In this document: piece after piece, positions 50,301 through 59,261 of the stretch | Numbering within the stretch: the first letter of the stretch is position 1 | Layout: the number at the start of each line of letters is the position of its first letter | Source: Plasmodium malariae | Taxonomy: Eukaryota > Apicomplexa > Aconoidasida > Haemosporida > Plasmodiidae | DNA: 64,000 nucleotides | Reading direction: 5' to 3' | NCBI RefSeq assembly: GCF_900090045.1 | Contig: NC_041788.1 | Location: forward strand, 868,001-932,000 | The notes under the pieces: model-generated | What the model was told of the DNA's origin: nothing | What the model saw: the letters and a program-made list of their open reading frames with translations, nothing else | Database searches by the model: none | Translations under genes and position numbers: made by a program

Positions 50301-50848
50301 AAATGATATTGAAAAATGAAATTATGAAAAGACGACTTCTAGGGGAAGAAGAACTAACTGAAGAAGAAATTAATGCGTATCTTTATGGTGAGAAAAATGA
50401 AAAAGCAGATGATAACACAAATGCAGTAGATCAAAATGAAGATATTAAACTACCAGAAAAAAATTGCCCTGTAATACCTATTATAATCAGAACTAACTAC
50501 GTTGGAATGTTTGATATTTTTTTAGACGAGTTTGAAAATATCCAAAAAAAATATAATGTAAAAATATCTGTTGTTCATGGTGGTATAGGACCTATTACAC
50601 CAAATGATGTCGTCCATGCTGAAGTAGAAAGTAATTATGGTTATTGCTGTATTTATGCTTTTCACGTTAAAATATTACCAGATTCCGTAAAACAAGCAGT
50701 TTTGTCTAATATTGTAATAAAACAATTTGATGTTTTCACCGACCTAATAGATGATGTTGTCAATAGAATTAAAAATGTAAAGGCTTTAATTGCACATAAT
50801 ATGTATGTAAGGAGCCTCAAAAATGAAAAAACACGGGAGGGGTTATAA
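47354..50848 (+). CDS. IF-2: Translation initiation factor IF-2, mitochondrial-type
   Basis: Single exon, 1164 residues. GTPase that promotes initiator tRNA binding and subunit joining in organelle translation. An IF2N-like region near 40-110 (IHELRLMLNINYETCFKAAN) precedes the G domain: G1 GHINHGKTT at 249-257, DTPGH at 295-299, NKAD at 349-352. G2 is the canonical sensor with Asp replaced by Asn in G1 (families usually have GHVDHGKT). The beta-barrel domain follows (SDFLLALDKSPFGMGIVVDI ... LQVSGKEI). Then comes a hydrophilic insert of about 400 residues, and domain C1 (about 1035-1130: IIIRTNYVGMFDIFLDEFEN, VVHGGIGPITPNDVVHAEVE). Translation stops about 20 residues after C1, so the C2 domain appears absent. 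A basic N-terminus fits mitochondrial import; an apicoplast home is less likely but open. Confidence 0.88.
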   Translation: MIFLFNKLLYKGKYIPVGRRVFREKLVKGRKQKSPIILLPPYISIHELRLMLNINYETCFKAANVYKCGNKYRWKDSDDRIFQTVNKRNVIIPYNVAAYVSKLFKFKPKLIEVEIFCEEGKRVDKSLMDIYKNAYEAEKYYENSLMHQNGRLYCNRERGVNMGGGANTLTRDVRKISLSNQGSINRCGNDNGSGMGHSGSYNSICVSHTDDNSDNHTQGLHDCLLAHPSAYYSSSNERQNYYTVVSVIGHINHGKTTLLDKITKNNLALSEAGCITQNIKPINFEYGPYRFTFLDTPGHKVFQIFRGRAAFLSDILIILISLEVGAEIQTEESIKYADKFNIPVIFALNKADIYGGNESIVKAELKKQCVKMFDDGNLKHNFSVEIENSITISSLNGYNLDKLVNRIFFISQSINLPYHSVNDFYTHYMDDRLGVNNSYMDDCPRVDGSRDEEKAKVQRNDDLNLLKKYIRKSDFLLALDKSPFGMGIVVDISKDSSKGTILHVIVRNGFFIEGSYFICGSAYGRIQKMYKFNSNYKECCNYASIGMAVQISGIKKSGHATTDDLIFTLPQNNAFRLCQYRLMVEKLTTLQVSGKEIKVSWENDMKKNEFHAEDIYENRLEMSDKRKAIEEFGVQNDKIFEDVSVQEFHKSNTQLRKEENDFVQIELEEEHKYEEVQNNKKQKIQTILMQQDNNESILVPEEKTILYFQNPINNPQCNSLDNESLSVGEVNGTSEKQPCNREKPNSTKLDYSKNSHLEYCYQKNYNPQNDRHKNDGYKQSVHPGISSSSLINEYAFDSDTSNILDNNSVSQIDNKGQRTDYDYATLQNKVYGSMEKRSTMKEEQKNIGKEAVCRIGEEERKKVKNEEDNYSKGTNVLTDKELELNYRGRKNKYSKDFYTMYDTSLNEESSEKPDTSHNANNQNEGNNWRENMNKLNEPWYYEESEETWTKKVLQRNDKLMESWRGKTRQREIEKERQLFYEKQMILKNEIMKRRLLGEEELTEEEINAYLYGEKNEKADDNTNAVDQNEDIKLPEKNCPVIPIIIRTNYVGMFDIFLDEFENIQKKYNVKISVVHGGIGPITPNDVVHAEVESNYGYCCIYAFHVKILPDSVKQAVLSNIVIKQFDVFTDLIDDVVNRIKNVKALIAHNMYVRSLKNEKTREGL

Positions 50849-51893
50849 ATAGTGATAATAATAGTAATAATAATGATAAAATACATTAAATTAAGACAAA
50901 ATTTTTAATTAGATTAGCAAGGAAAAAAAATAAAAAAAAAAAAAAAAGAAAACGAAATATACTTCTGTTTCGTTTTTCGTAAATATTTCATATTCATGTA
51001 AATGTTCGTAAGACCAAAGATCCTCTCTCTATATAGGTAAATTCATTTTAAACCAGAAATATAACCATATAGTCTCTTGAACATAACTACAAAAAATTAG
51101 AATAAACATTTGCATAATTATGATTATTTCTCTTTATAAAAAAAAATATATTAAACAATTCAAAAGATGTCATCACTTGTGATTTTATATATTTTTTTTT
51201 GCTTTTGTTAGTTGCATTGATTTATTGTACGTGGTTAAAACGAGCGCCGATCATGTATGTTTGTATATATATAAATATATATATATATATATACTCATAT
51301 ATTTATTTATTTATGCGTGAGAGCGTTCCGTTTGTTCTTTTATTTCGTTTTAATGTATTTCGTTTTAATGTTTTTCTTTTTAATGTATTTCGTTTTAATG
51401 TTTTTCTTTTTAATGTATTTCTTTTTAATTCGTTTTATTTCGCTTTATCTTTAGAGGCTTAACGAGCAAAGAAATATTGTTTTTGTTTGTAAAACTTAAA
51501 AAGTGAGAATTACTAAAAATTGATATTTCACTTATAAATAACTTATATGAACTTCAAAAATTGATACACACATGAAAAATTGTCTACATCGTGCAGACAT
51601 TCGAAATGACAAAACATAAGAATTAAGAAAAAATATAACAAAAAAATGATCAATGCTGCAAATCTGCTACTTACATTCCTATATATATATGCTATATACT
51701 TATTCATAACGGCATACTTGTAAAAAATAATAAAAAATATGTTTGCATGTTAATATAAATTGACAATTATACTTATTATTCACTTGCATATTTCATTATA
51801 AAAAAAAAAAATTTTTTCAAGGCAAATATTACTCTTGTCTTGAATTCCTTGCACCATTTTATTAATGCTCTTAATGCTCGTTGTAATTATAAT
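50849..51893. other. Intergenic region 3' of IF-2
   Basis: Short AT tracts and, at about 51340-51440, a 15-16-bp array (CGTTTTAATGTATTT and variants). Searched for a missing IF-2 C2 domain exon in all three forward frames and none was found. The minus-strand sequence 51790-51893 is the 3' flank of the small gene at 51894-52123. Confidence 0.6.
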
Positions 51894-52123
51894 TTAAATG
51901 TAAGTTATGGCTTCCAATATTTTGTATTTCTTCATATAATAATAGTAGTACTTACAGCTGGACTTGAAAAGACCAAAGTTGAAGGATAAATCTGAACTGG
52001 TGTGGAAACAATTGTTGATACAGGTGTTGTTGGGATTGTATAGATTCTTGACGTTGAAACCGCGGGTACAGACACACATGTCCTGTATGCTGCTATAGAA
52101 CTTGGAACATATACTATAGACAT
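51894..52123 (-). CDS. Val/Thr/Pro-rich microprotein A
   Basis: Small frame with composition unlike its surroundings: MSIVYVPSSIAAYRTCVSVP, then repeated Pro-Val-Ser/Thr steps (IYTIPTTPVSTIVSTPVQIY). Read straight through it stops at 51932 (63 residues). A textbook donor (GCT/GTAAGT) lies at 51955, so the coding exon may be 51956-52123 (56 codons, phase 0). A potential 26-base intron to 51930 would give the tail KYKILEAITYI, ending at 51894, but such a tiny intron would be unusual. Another frame-open block lies further down to about 51800. An AG directly precedes the ATG, suggesting an upstream untranslated exon. It is clearly related to microprotein B 1.7 kb upstream. No known domain; no membrane segment; likely an extended beta-rich or disordered peptide. 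Confidence 0.5.
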
Positions 52124-52742
52124 CTTTAGAAATTAATATTTAAAAATACAAAAAATATAAAAAAAATAAAATATATATATATATATACATATACAATGCT
52201 TTATCCAAAAAAGAAAAAAATTCAGAAATGTGTGCAGAGGGAGCGTAATAAAATTTTAAAAAGTATTCAATTTACAAAAAAATCATGCCTTCGTATGACA
52301 ATATATTTATTGATGTATGTCAAAAATTAAAAGAAATTATTAAATTTTACGAAAAAAAAATAATGTAAAAATAAAAAATAATAAAATAAAAATAAAATTA
52401 ACAATTAATTTTATATTTGTAAGAATCTTGTTTTTTTTTTTTTTTTTAGGCAGTTAGCTAGCTATTCATTTTAATAAATGAAAAAAAAAAAAATAAAATA
52501 AATATGCTACTATTCTTCTAGCGTTCAAAAAATTTCCATTAATCGCTAGTTAGACCTTTAAACATCTACTGATTATTATTGTTAATTCTACAGCTGTATA
52601 ATCGGGAAAGTAGTAATCCAATCACTTTTGTTGAACGGTGTACATATATATATAGGCTGTGGTTTAATTTGTCAAATTATTTCTCGTTTCGCTTTTTTTT
52701 TTTTTTTCCCTTATATATCAACTAGTACATGGCGTTTTTTAT

Positions 52743-52779
<37 letters not shown>

Positions 52780-53754
52780 GAACATCTTAAAATTGGCTAA
52801 TAGCTTGAAACAAAATAACCACAAAAAAAAATTTTTATCTTAAGAAGTAATTTTACGCTTTTTTTTTTTTTTTCTTTCTTTTAATATGATTTGTATGTAG
52901 AGGTACATATCACTGAATTTACTAATTTTCCCGAAAATATCAAATTTGGAAATATGTAAAATTATGAATTCTTTTATTATGTTTATTCAAAATGTACACT
53001 TATCTTAGAAAATATAGTAAATATAATACAAAAATAACATAAAGATTAAGTGTTAAAAATTAAAATGCGAAAAAAAATTTTAAAAGAAAAAAGGCAAGCA
53101 TTCGTTAGGTAGAATTATAATCTATTATTACTTGCTTGTAATTAATAAAAATGAAAATATTGAATAAAACTTGTTAAATATAAATGTTCTTATACTTAAA
53201 AAAAAAAAAAAAAAAACAGCAAAAGTAAAATAAAATAAAGTAGAATAAAAGCGAAATACACACATAAATGTGAACTAAAAAGAAATATAAAAGTTCCGCG
53301 GTTTAAATTAATAACGTTTATATATAGGAGATAATAATATACGTGCAAAATTACATTGCATTAAACTTATTTTAAAACATTATGTTGTATGAATAATTTA
53401 TTAATTAAAATTATTATATATATATATGTATATATCACAATATTTTAATAAGAAAAAAAATGTAAGAATTTTTATTATATATTTAATTAATTTTTTTATT
53501 TTTTTTCTTTCCCAAAATAGTCAGTTCAAAACTGTTCTAAATATCTTCAAAAAAATGTTTTTTATATTTTTTTTGAATAGTATCATTAACTAAGTATTAT
53601 TTGGGGTTTATTATATATATATATATATATATATGTACATATATAGTATTTTAATATAAATGGGGAGGTTTATACACCTATGTAAATATTTACACATATA
53701 TATATGTACATATATGTAAATAAACAATTTCTTACATGTTTGTTAAGCTTTCTT
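52124..53754. other. Spacer between the two microprotein genes
   Basis: 1.6 kb, extremely AT-rich with poly(T)/(A) runs (52749-52778, 53200-53216) and (TA)n. It presumably holds the promoter and any 5' non-coding exon of microprotein A. No third copy of the microprotein was found on either strand. Confidence 0.6.
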
Positions 53755-54006
53755 CTATTTGAACGTATCTCTTAATATTTCCACGCCACACACCTTTAAA
53801 AAGTATTATATAATAACAGTTACGGGGGTTGTATAAGAATAGCTAAGGCATAATTGCTGTGGAGGAATTACATGGATATTTTTAACAACTGGAATATTAT
53901 TTGGAAAAGTATAAACAACTGTTTGTGGTACAACACTATATGTAGTTGTGTAAACAACTGGCGCCTGTTGTAATGTAACGATCGGTGTTGTTATAATTGT
54001 AGCCAT
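53755..54006 (-). CDS. Val/Thr/Pro-rich microprotein B
   Basis: Reads MATIITTPIVTLQQAPVVYT, then TVVYTFPNNIPVVKNIHVIP and a Tyr/Ser/Thr end; straight translation stops at 53806 (66 residues). As in gene A, a donor-like GTAACT follows the Thr-Thr-Pro motif (exon 53824-54006, 61 codons, phase 0). If the 30 bases 53794-53823 were removed the frame would continue to TAG at 53755 with tail VCGVEILRDTFK. A good acceptor (TTCTTTTAG) lies 6 bases before the ATG, so an untranslated first exon is likely. Shared with A: Tyr-Thr-Phe/Ile-Pro, two polar residues, Pro-Val, then spaced Pro residues and a Ser/Thr-Pro end. Unknown function. Confidence 0.5.
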
Positions 54007-55675
54007 TATTTCCTAAAAGAAAAAATATTTTAATTCATAAATACATACGTATGTACATACGTATATAATTGTGATTAGCATATAAGCGATGTTCACACAA
54101 TAATTTATATATGCAAAATATAAATAAATTTACTCATATATATTTGTTTATATGTTTATATCATAAATGAGTTCAACTGACAATGTAGAAAAAAACATTG
54201 TGTAATAAAATTAGGTTAATAATAATTTCATAGTAGGTTCTTTTTTTTTTTTTTCTTTTCTTTTCTTTTTTTTTTTTTTAATTTTATTTTTAGAAGCTTT
54301 ACTTATTATGTCAAGGTAAAATCGAATTTTATGGGGAATTAATCAAAATTTCGCTAAAACAAAAATAGCTATTATATATACTTTTGCTTTGTTAATATAT
54401 ATTTTTAGAAAATTTGGACACTTCCGTAGTTTTATAAAATATAACGTCGTATTTAAAAAGATAAAATGTGTGGACACTATGTAAAAATTATGATAATATA
54501 ATTGGCATGCCTATAAAATTTAAGAGAACAAAAAAAGATAAAATAAAAATATATAAAAAAAAATAAAAAAAGTTTCTGTTTTTATCTTCTTAAAAGATGT
54601 ATGAACATTTTAAATTAAGGGTGTAAGCTTACACAGATATATACATATAGATAGATATATACAGATAAATACATATAGATAGATATATACAGATAAATAC
54701 ATATATACAGATATATACAGATAAATACATATATACAGATAAATACATATATATAGATATATACAGATATATACAGATATATACAGATATATACATATAT
54801 ACAGATATATACATATATACAGATATATACATATATACAGATATATACAGATATATAGATATATATAGTTATATACATATATACAGATATATACATATAT
54901 AGATAGATATGTAGATAGATATAGATATAGACAAAAAGAATTTACACTACAACAAATATTAATGTTATAATGAAGTTTTTTTTTTTTTTTTTTTTTTAAT
55001 AAACCTGGATCGTTATGTTTTAACATCAATAATTATCAATAATATTTTAATTTTTGCATATTATTTATGAACTTTCAACACAATTTTAAATGAATTTGTT
55101 TTTACAATTTATTGGTGGTATTAACAAATTTTTGTGTAAAGAATTGTATATATTTATGCGCATGTTAATATATATATATATATATACGTACATATATTGA
55201 GACTTGTTCATTATAAATGGAAAATCATTTCTTCTATAACTTTCCTTTTTTGTTGCTTAGTGGACGCTGTTCATCTCAAGAGGCACATGAATTCAAGTTT
55301 TTATTACTTTCTTTTTTTTTTTATTGTCTGCATGCACATGTAGATTTTTATTTATTAGCTATGAGATAGCTGAGAAGTAAATAATTTAAGACAAAAAAAA
55401 AAAAAAAAAAAAGGAAATGTTTATATATGTATATATATACACATTTATTTATTTAATGACTGTTAATTTTTAAGAGAACATTACCTGTACAAATTCGCAG
55501 AAATAACACAGCGGAAAAAATGTTAAACAAGATTTATTTTTTGCGTAGTTTATACACTGCCCTTTATGTAACTATATCAAATTTATTTGGTATATAATTG
55601 TTTAGTTTTTTCTTTTTTGAAAATTTTATGTAATATTATTAAACATATTTAACTGGGGTGTCAACAAAAACAAAA

Positions 55676-55713
<38 letters not shown>

Positions 55714-56633
55714 GCAAAAGCAAAAGAAATAGAAAAAGCAAAAGCAAAAGAAATAGAAAAAGCAAAAGCAAAAGAAATAGAAAAAGCAAAAGAAAAAAAG
55801 AATAGAAAAAGGCGTTTTTATGTTAGAAGCTTCATACACCCTCTTAATAAAAACATACGTACTCTGTGATTTTATACATTTATGGTTTTACAACATAATT
55901 GTACAAAAAAAAAATATTTACTATAAATACAATATAAAATTAATGCCATATAATTGCAAATTAAATAAAATAAAAAAACAATATAATATGCAGGTTCTTC
56001 GTATAGACATAATTTTTTCGTAAACATAAAACATGGGATATTTTTTTAAAATGAGTTTTTTTCCTTTTTTTCGAATCCTTTATGATTATAAACAGTTTTT
56101 AAACCTTGTCTTACGAAATATAGAGAAACCTTTTACTCAACTGTATGTATTTTTATATTTTATTTATTTTTTAAACCGCTTAAAACCCATAAAAACAGAT
56201 TTTCAAATATATGGGGACGCCCTCATTTATGTACTACTATGTCTGCGTCCTATCTGAGAAATGAAAAAAAAAAATTGTTTCATTGCATGCAAAAAATTAT
56301 AATTAAAAGACATTCGAAAATAGGTAAATCCAAGAAGCACGTTTCTTTTTGTTGTTCATTACTTTAGCAATTAATACAATATTGAGGATCTCTCTCCATA
56401 TATACACATATATACATAAACATGTATGCATAGGCATATACACATTATGCGCGGAATGACGGAGAGGCAAATTTATTTTGGTATTTCCAAAACAATAAAA
56501 TATGAAAATAAAAAAATAATTTCGTAAAAAAGGCTAAGACGAATACATTTTTATTGAATATTTTATGTTCCGCTAATTCTGTGTAAAATTATTTTTTTTC
56601 CTCATTTGCTCTGGAATGTATTTGGGACGTTTT
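54007..56633. repeat. Intergenic region with GATA-rich microsatellite
   Basis: About 54630-54925 is an ACAGATATAT/ACATATAGATAG array. Poly(T) at 54976-54998, poly(A) at 55394-55411, and a 24-bp purine array (GAAAAAGCAAAAGCAAAAGAAATA) at about 55690-55800. A 74-codon aromatic frame at 56033-56257 on + (MGYFFKMSFFPFFRILYDYK...) has no other support and is not called a gene. Confidence 0.65.
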
Positions 56634-57269
56634 TTACTTCTTTCTCCTTAACACATTATAGAAGTCTTTGTTTATTTCTTTTTCTATGTTCAATATACTT
56701 TTTTCCTTTATTTTATATTTTCTGAACAAAAAAGTACAACAGTAATATAGCGTTACGTTAAAATAGCATAATTCTGTACAGTTATGGGTAAAAATAAAAT
56801 TTTACAATAGGACTCATGAGGCTATAAAGCGGTTATCGAACTTTATTCCTCTGGAAAATATATTTGCCTTTATATAATTTATAAACGCGTAAAAATAGGA
56901 TACCATTTATTTTTGTCTTCTTACATACGATCGAAATTTTACTATACACATATGTATATATACATGTATATATATATATTTATATAAATTTATTTATTTA
57001 TATATTTTTTAACATGTTCATAGCAGTAGCGTAGTGAAATTCTAATTTTTTTGAATGTATTAAAAAATTATTTTTAAAATAGTATAGTGTATAGTGGTTA
57101 AACGGTAGCAGGGCGGCTTAAAATAAATTATGAAAAATTATAAAAATATAAAAATATAAAAATATAAATATAAACTTCAAAGAATACATTCAAAAAATAC
57201 TAATAAAATGATTTATATTTAATTATACCTCTGGAAAGAGTATTTAACTATATTCGTCAAACATAACAT
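56634..57269 (-). CDS. Possible small two-exon gene, 42 residues
   Basis: Exon 1, 57229-57269, reads MLCLTNIVKYSFQ plus two bases, ending at a donor CCAGAG/GTATAATT. Exon 2, 56634-56721, follows acceptor TTTTTTGTTCAG, completes the Arg codon and reads KYKIKEKSILNIEKEINKDF then YNVLRRKK and TAA. Phases match (2 to 2). An extra 9-base micro-exon after a second TTTTCCAG at about 56860 would also keep frame. The product would be a small basic protein with a hydrophobic start, perhaps organellar. The frame was found by eye and is too short for normal gene callers. Unrecognised family. Confidence 0.35.
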
Positions 57270-57968
57270 GGTCGATAATAAAACGTAGTAAGCACTTTTA
57301 TATATGCATATGAAGAAAAAAAGCAAAAGTGTATATATTTTAATTTGCACCTTGGGGAAAAGTGTACGCAGAGCAGAAATTAAAAATGATCAAACAGCGT
57401 ACAAATAAATATGCATGAGTACTTGCGAAATACATTTATGTATATTGGTATGTATATTGGTATGTATATAGGTGTGTATATATGTATGTATGTATGTATA
57501 TATGTATGTATGTATATATGTATGTATATATGTATGTATGTATATATGTATGTATGTATATATGTATGTATATGTATATATATACTTATGCTTATGTGTG
57601 ATTAAGGGACTGCGTGAAATAACTGATTTAGCAAAATAGTAATAATTTTAAAAGTAATGTTTTTTTAGTTTTTTTTTTTTTTTTTTTATTTTCCTTTTTA
57701 GATAATAAACAAATAATTTCATTACTGGTATTACATTTTTCACCTTTTGATAATATATTAAAAAAGGGTATATCAATCGACTTTTCCTCATATATGCTTT
57801 CCTTGATAATTATACTCCTATGGGAATTAATATAAACACATTTGAGAGTATTTAAAGAGGGGAAACAAAACAAAATAAAATAAAATATACATTTATATAT
57901 TTATATATGTATACGTTTGCATGTATACAGGAAAATCCCAATATAGATACGTTTTTTAAGGGGAAAAA
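57270..57968. promoter_or_regulatory. Upstream region of BCKDH E1-alpha
   Basis: 0.7 kb containing a TATGTATG microsatellite (about 57440-57590) and a T-rich run (57670-57688). Divergent from the possible small gene at 56634-57269. No other gene seen. Confidence 0.6.
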
Positions 57969-59261
57969 ATGAGGAACATTTTTCAAAAAATTGCACGAAG
58001 TGGTAACGCCCTAAAGGGTCATAGTAACAAAAGTGTTTTTAACATAAATGGAAAGAAAAATTTTTCTGGATATAATATTTATAGTGATGGATTAGTTCAC
58101 TCGGAATTTTCTACTGAATTAAATACAGTAAATGAAGTAGCTAAAATTCCAATATTTCGTATTTTAGATACTAATGGAAATTTACTAGATGGTTATAAGC
58201 CCCCTTTTGAAGAAGAAGAAATAGTAAACTTATACAAACAGATGGTAGAGTTTTCTATATGGGATGAAATATTCTATGGTATACAAAGGCAAGGAAGAAT
58301 TTCTTTTTATATTGTAAATGATGGAGAAGAGGGCTTGCAGTTTGGAATTGGAAAAGCATTAAGTGTAGATGATCATTTGTATTGTCAATATAGAGAAACA
58401 GGTATTTTATTAAGTAGAGGATTTGATTACAACGACATTCTTAATCAACTTTTTGGAAATAAATATGATGAAGGGAAAGGAAGACAAATGTGTATATGTT
58501 ACACAAAAAAAGATTTAAATATTCATACAATTACTACACCTTTAGCATCCCAGTTATCTCATGCTGCTGGATGTGGATATGCATTAAAATTAAAAAATGA
58601 AAAAGCAATTGCTGTTACTTTTTGTGGTGATGGTTCTTCTTCTGAAGGTGATTTTTATGCTGCTGTTAATTTTGCATCAGTTAGAGAATCACAAACTATG
58701 TTTGTTTGTAAAAATAATCTTTATGCTATATCCACTGGTATAAAAGATCAGTATAGAGGAGATGGAATTGCACCTAGGGCACTAGCATTAGGAGTTGAAT
58801 CCATAAGAGTTGATGGAAATGATTTATTCGCAAGCTACTTAGCAACTAAAAAAATGAGAGATATATGTATTGAAGAGTCCAAACCTGTTTTTATCGAATT
58901 TATGTGTTACAGATATGGACATCATAGTACTTCTGATGATTCTACATTATACAGACCAAAAGAAGAAAGTGAGGCTTGGAAAAAAGAAGGGGTTCATCCT
59001 ATAAGCAGATTATTTTTATATTTAAAAAATAATAATTTGTATACGGATAAAGATGATGAATTACATAGGAAAAGTGTCAAGGAAAAAGTTTTAAAAGAAT
59101 TAAAAAAATATGAAAGTATCAAAAGATACAATATTGTGGGAGGTTTGTTTGAAAATGTTTACCACGATGAAGACTGGAACCTCAAGGAGCAGAGGGAGCA
59201 CTTTGAAAACTACTTCAAGCAAAATAAAAATCATTACGATACTTCCAAGTTTGACAGTTGA
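57969..59261 (+). CDS. BCKDHA: Branched-chain 2-oxoacid dehydrogenase E1 subunit alpha
   Basis: Single exon, 430 residues. Thiamine-diphosphate E1 subunit; in apicomplexans the BCKDH complex is known to replace the missing mitochondrial pyruvate dehydrogenase and feed acetyl-CoA to the TCA cycle. Visible: YIVNDGEEGLQFGIGKALSV, YRETGILLSRGF, the ThDP motif starting GDG at 220-222 (GDGSSSEGDFYAAVNFA) and closing with Asn249-Asn250 in VCKNNLYAIST, and the phosphorylation-loop region CYRYGHHSTSDDSTLYRPKE, characteristic of BCKDH rather than PDH E1-alpha. The first 35 residues are basic and Ser/Asn-rich (MRNIFQKIARSGNALKGHS), fitting a mitochondrial presequence. The start follows a purine-rich GGGGAAAAAATGAGG-like leader. 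Confidence 0.95.
   Translation: MRNIFQKIARSGNALKGHSNKSVFNINGKKNFSGYNIYSDGLVHSEFSTELNTVNEVAKIPIFRILDTNGNLLDGYKPPFEEEEIVNLYKQMVEFSIWDEIFYGIQRQGRISFYIVNDGEEGLQFGIGKALSVDDHLYCQYRETGILLSRGFDYNDILNQLFGNKYDEGKGRQMCICYTKKDLNIHTITTPLASQLSHAAGCGYALKLKNEKAIAVTFCGDGSSSEGDFYAAVNFASVRESQTMFVCKNNLYAISTGIKDQYRGDGIAPRALALGVESIRVDGNDLFASYLATKKMRDICIEESKPVFIEFMCYRYGHHSTSDDSTLYRPKEESEAWKKEGVHPISRLFLYLKNNNLYTDKDDELHRKSVKEKVLKELKKYESIKRYNIVGGLFENVYHDEDWNLKEQREHFENYFKQNKNHYDTSKFDS

Noticed and set aside
54610..55029. Tyr/Ile/Cys/Ser repeat frames on the minus strand
   Set aside because: Translation of the ACAGATATAT microsatellite.
56033..56257. 74-codon aromatic/hydrophobic + strand frame
   Set aside because: Composition follows local T-richness and there is no splice, homology or repeat support.
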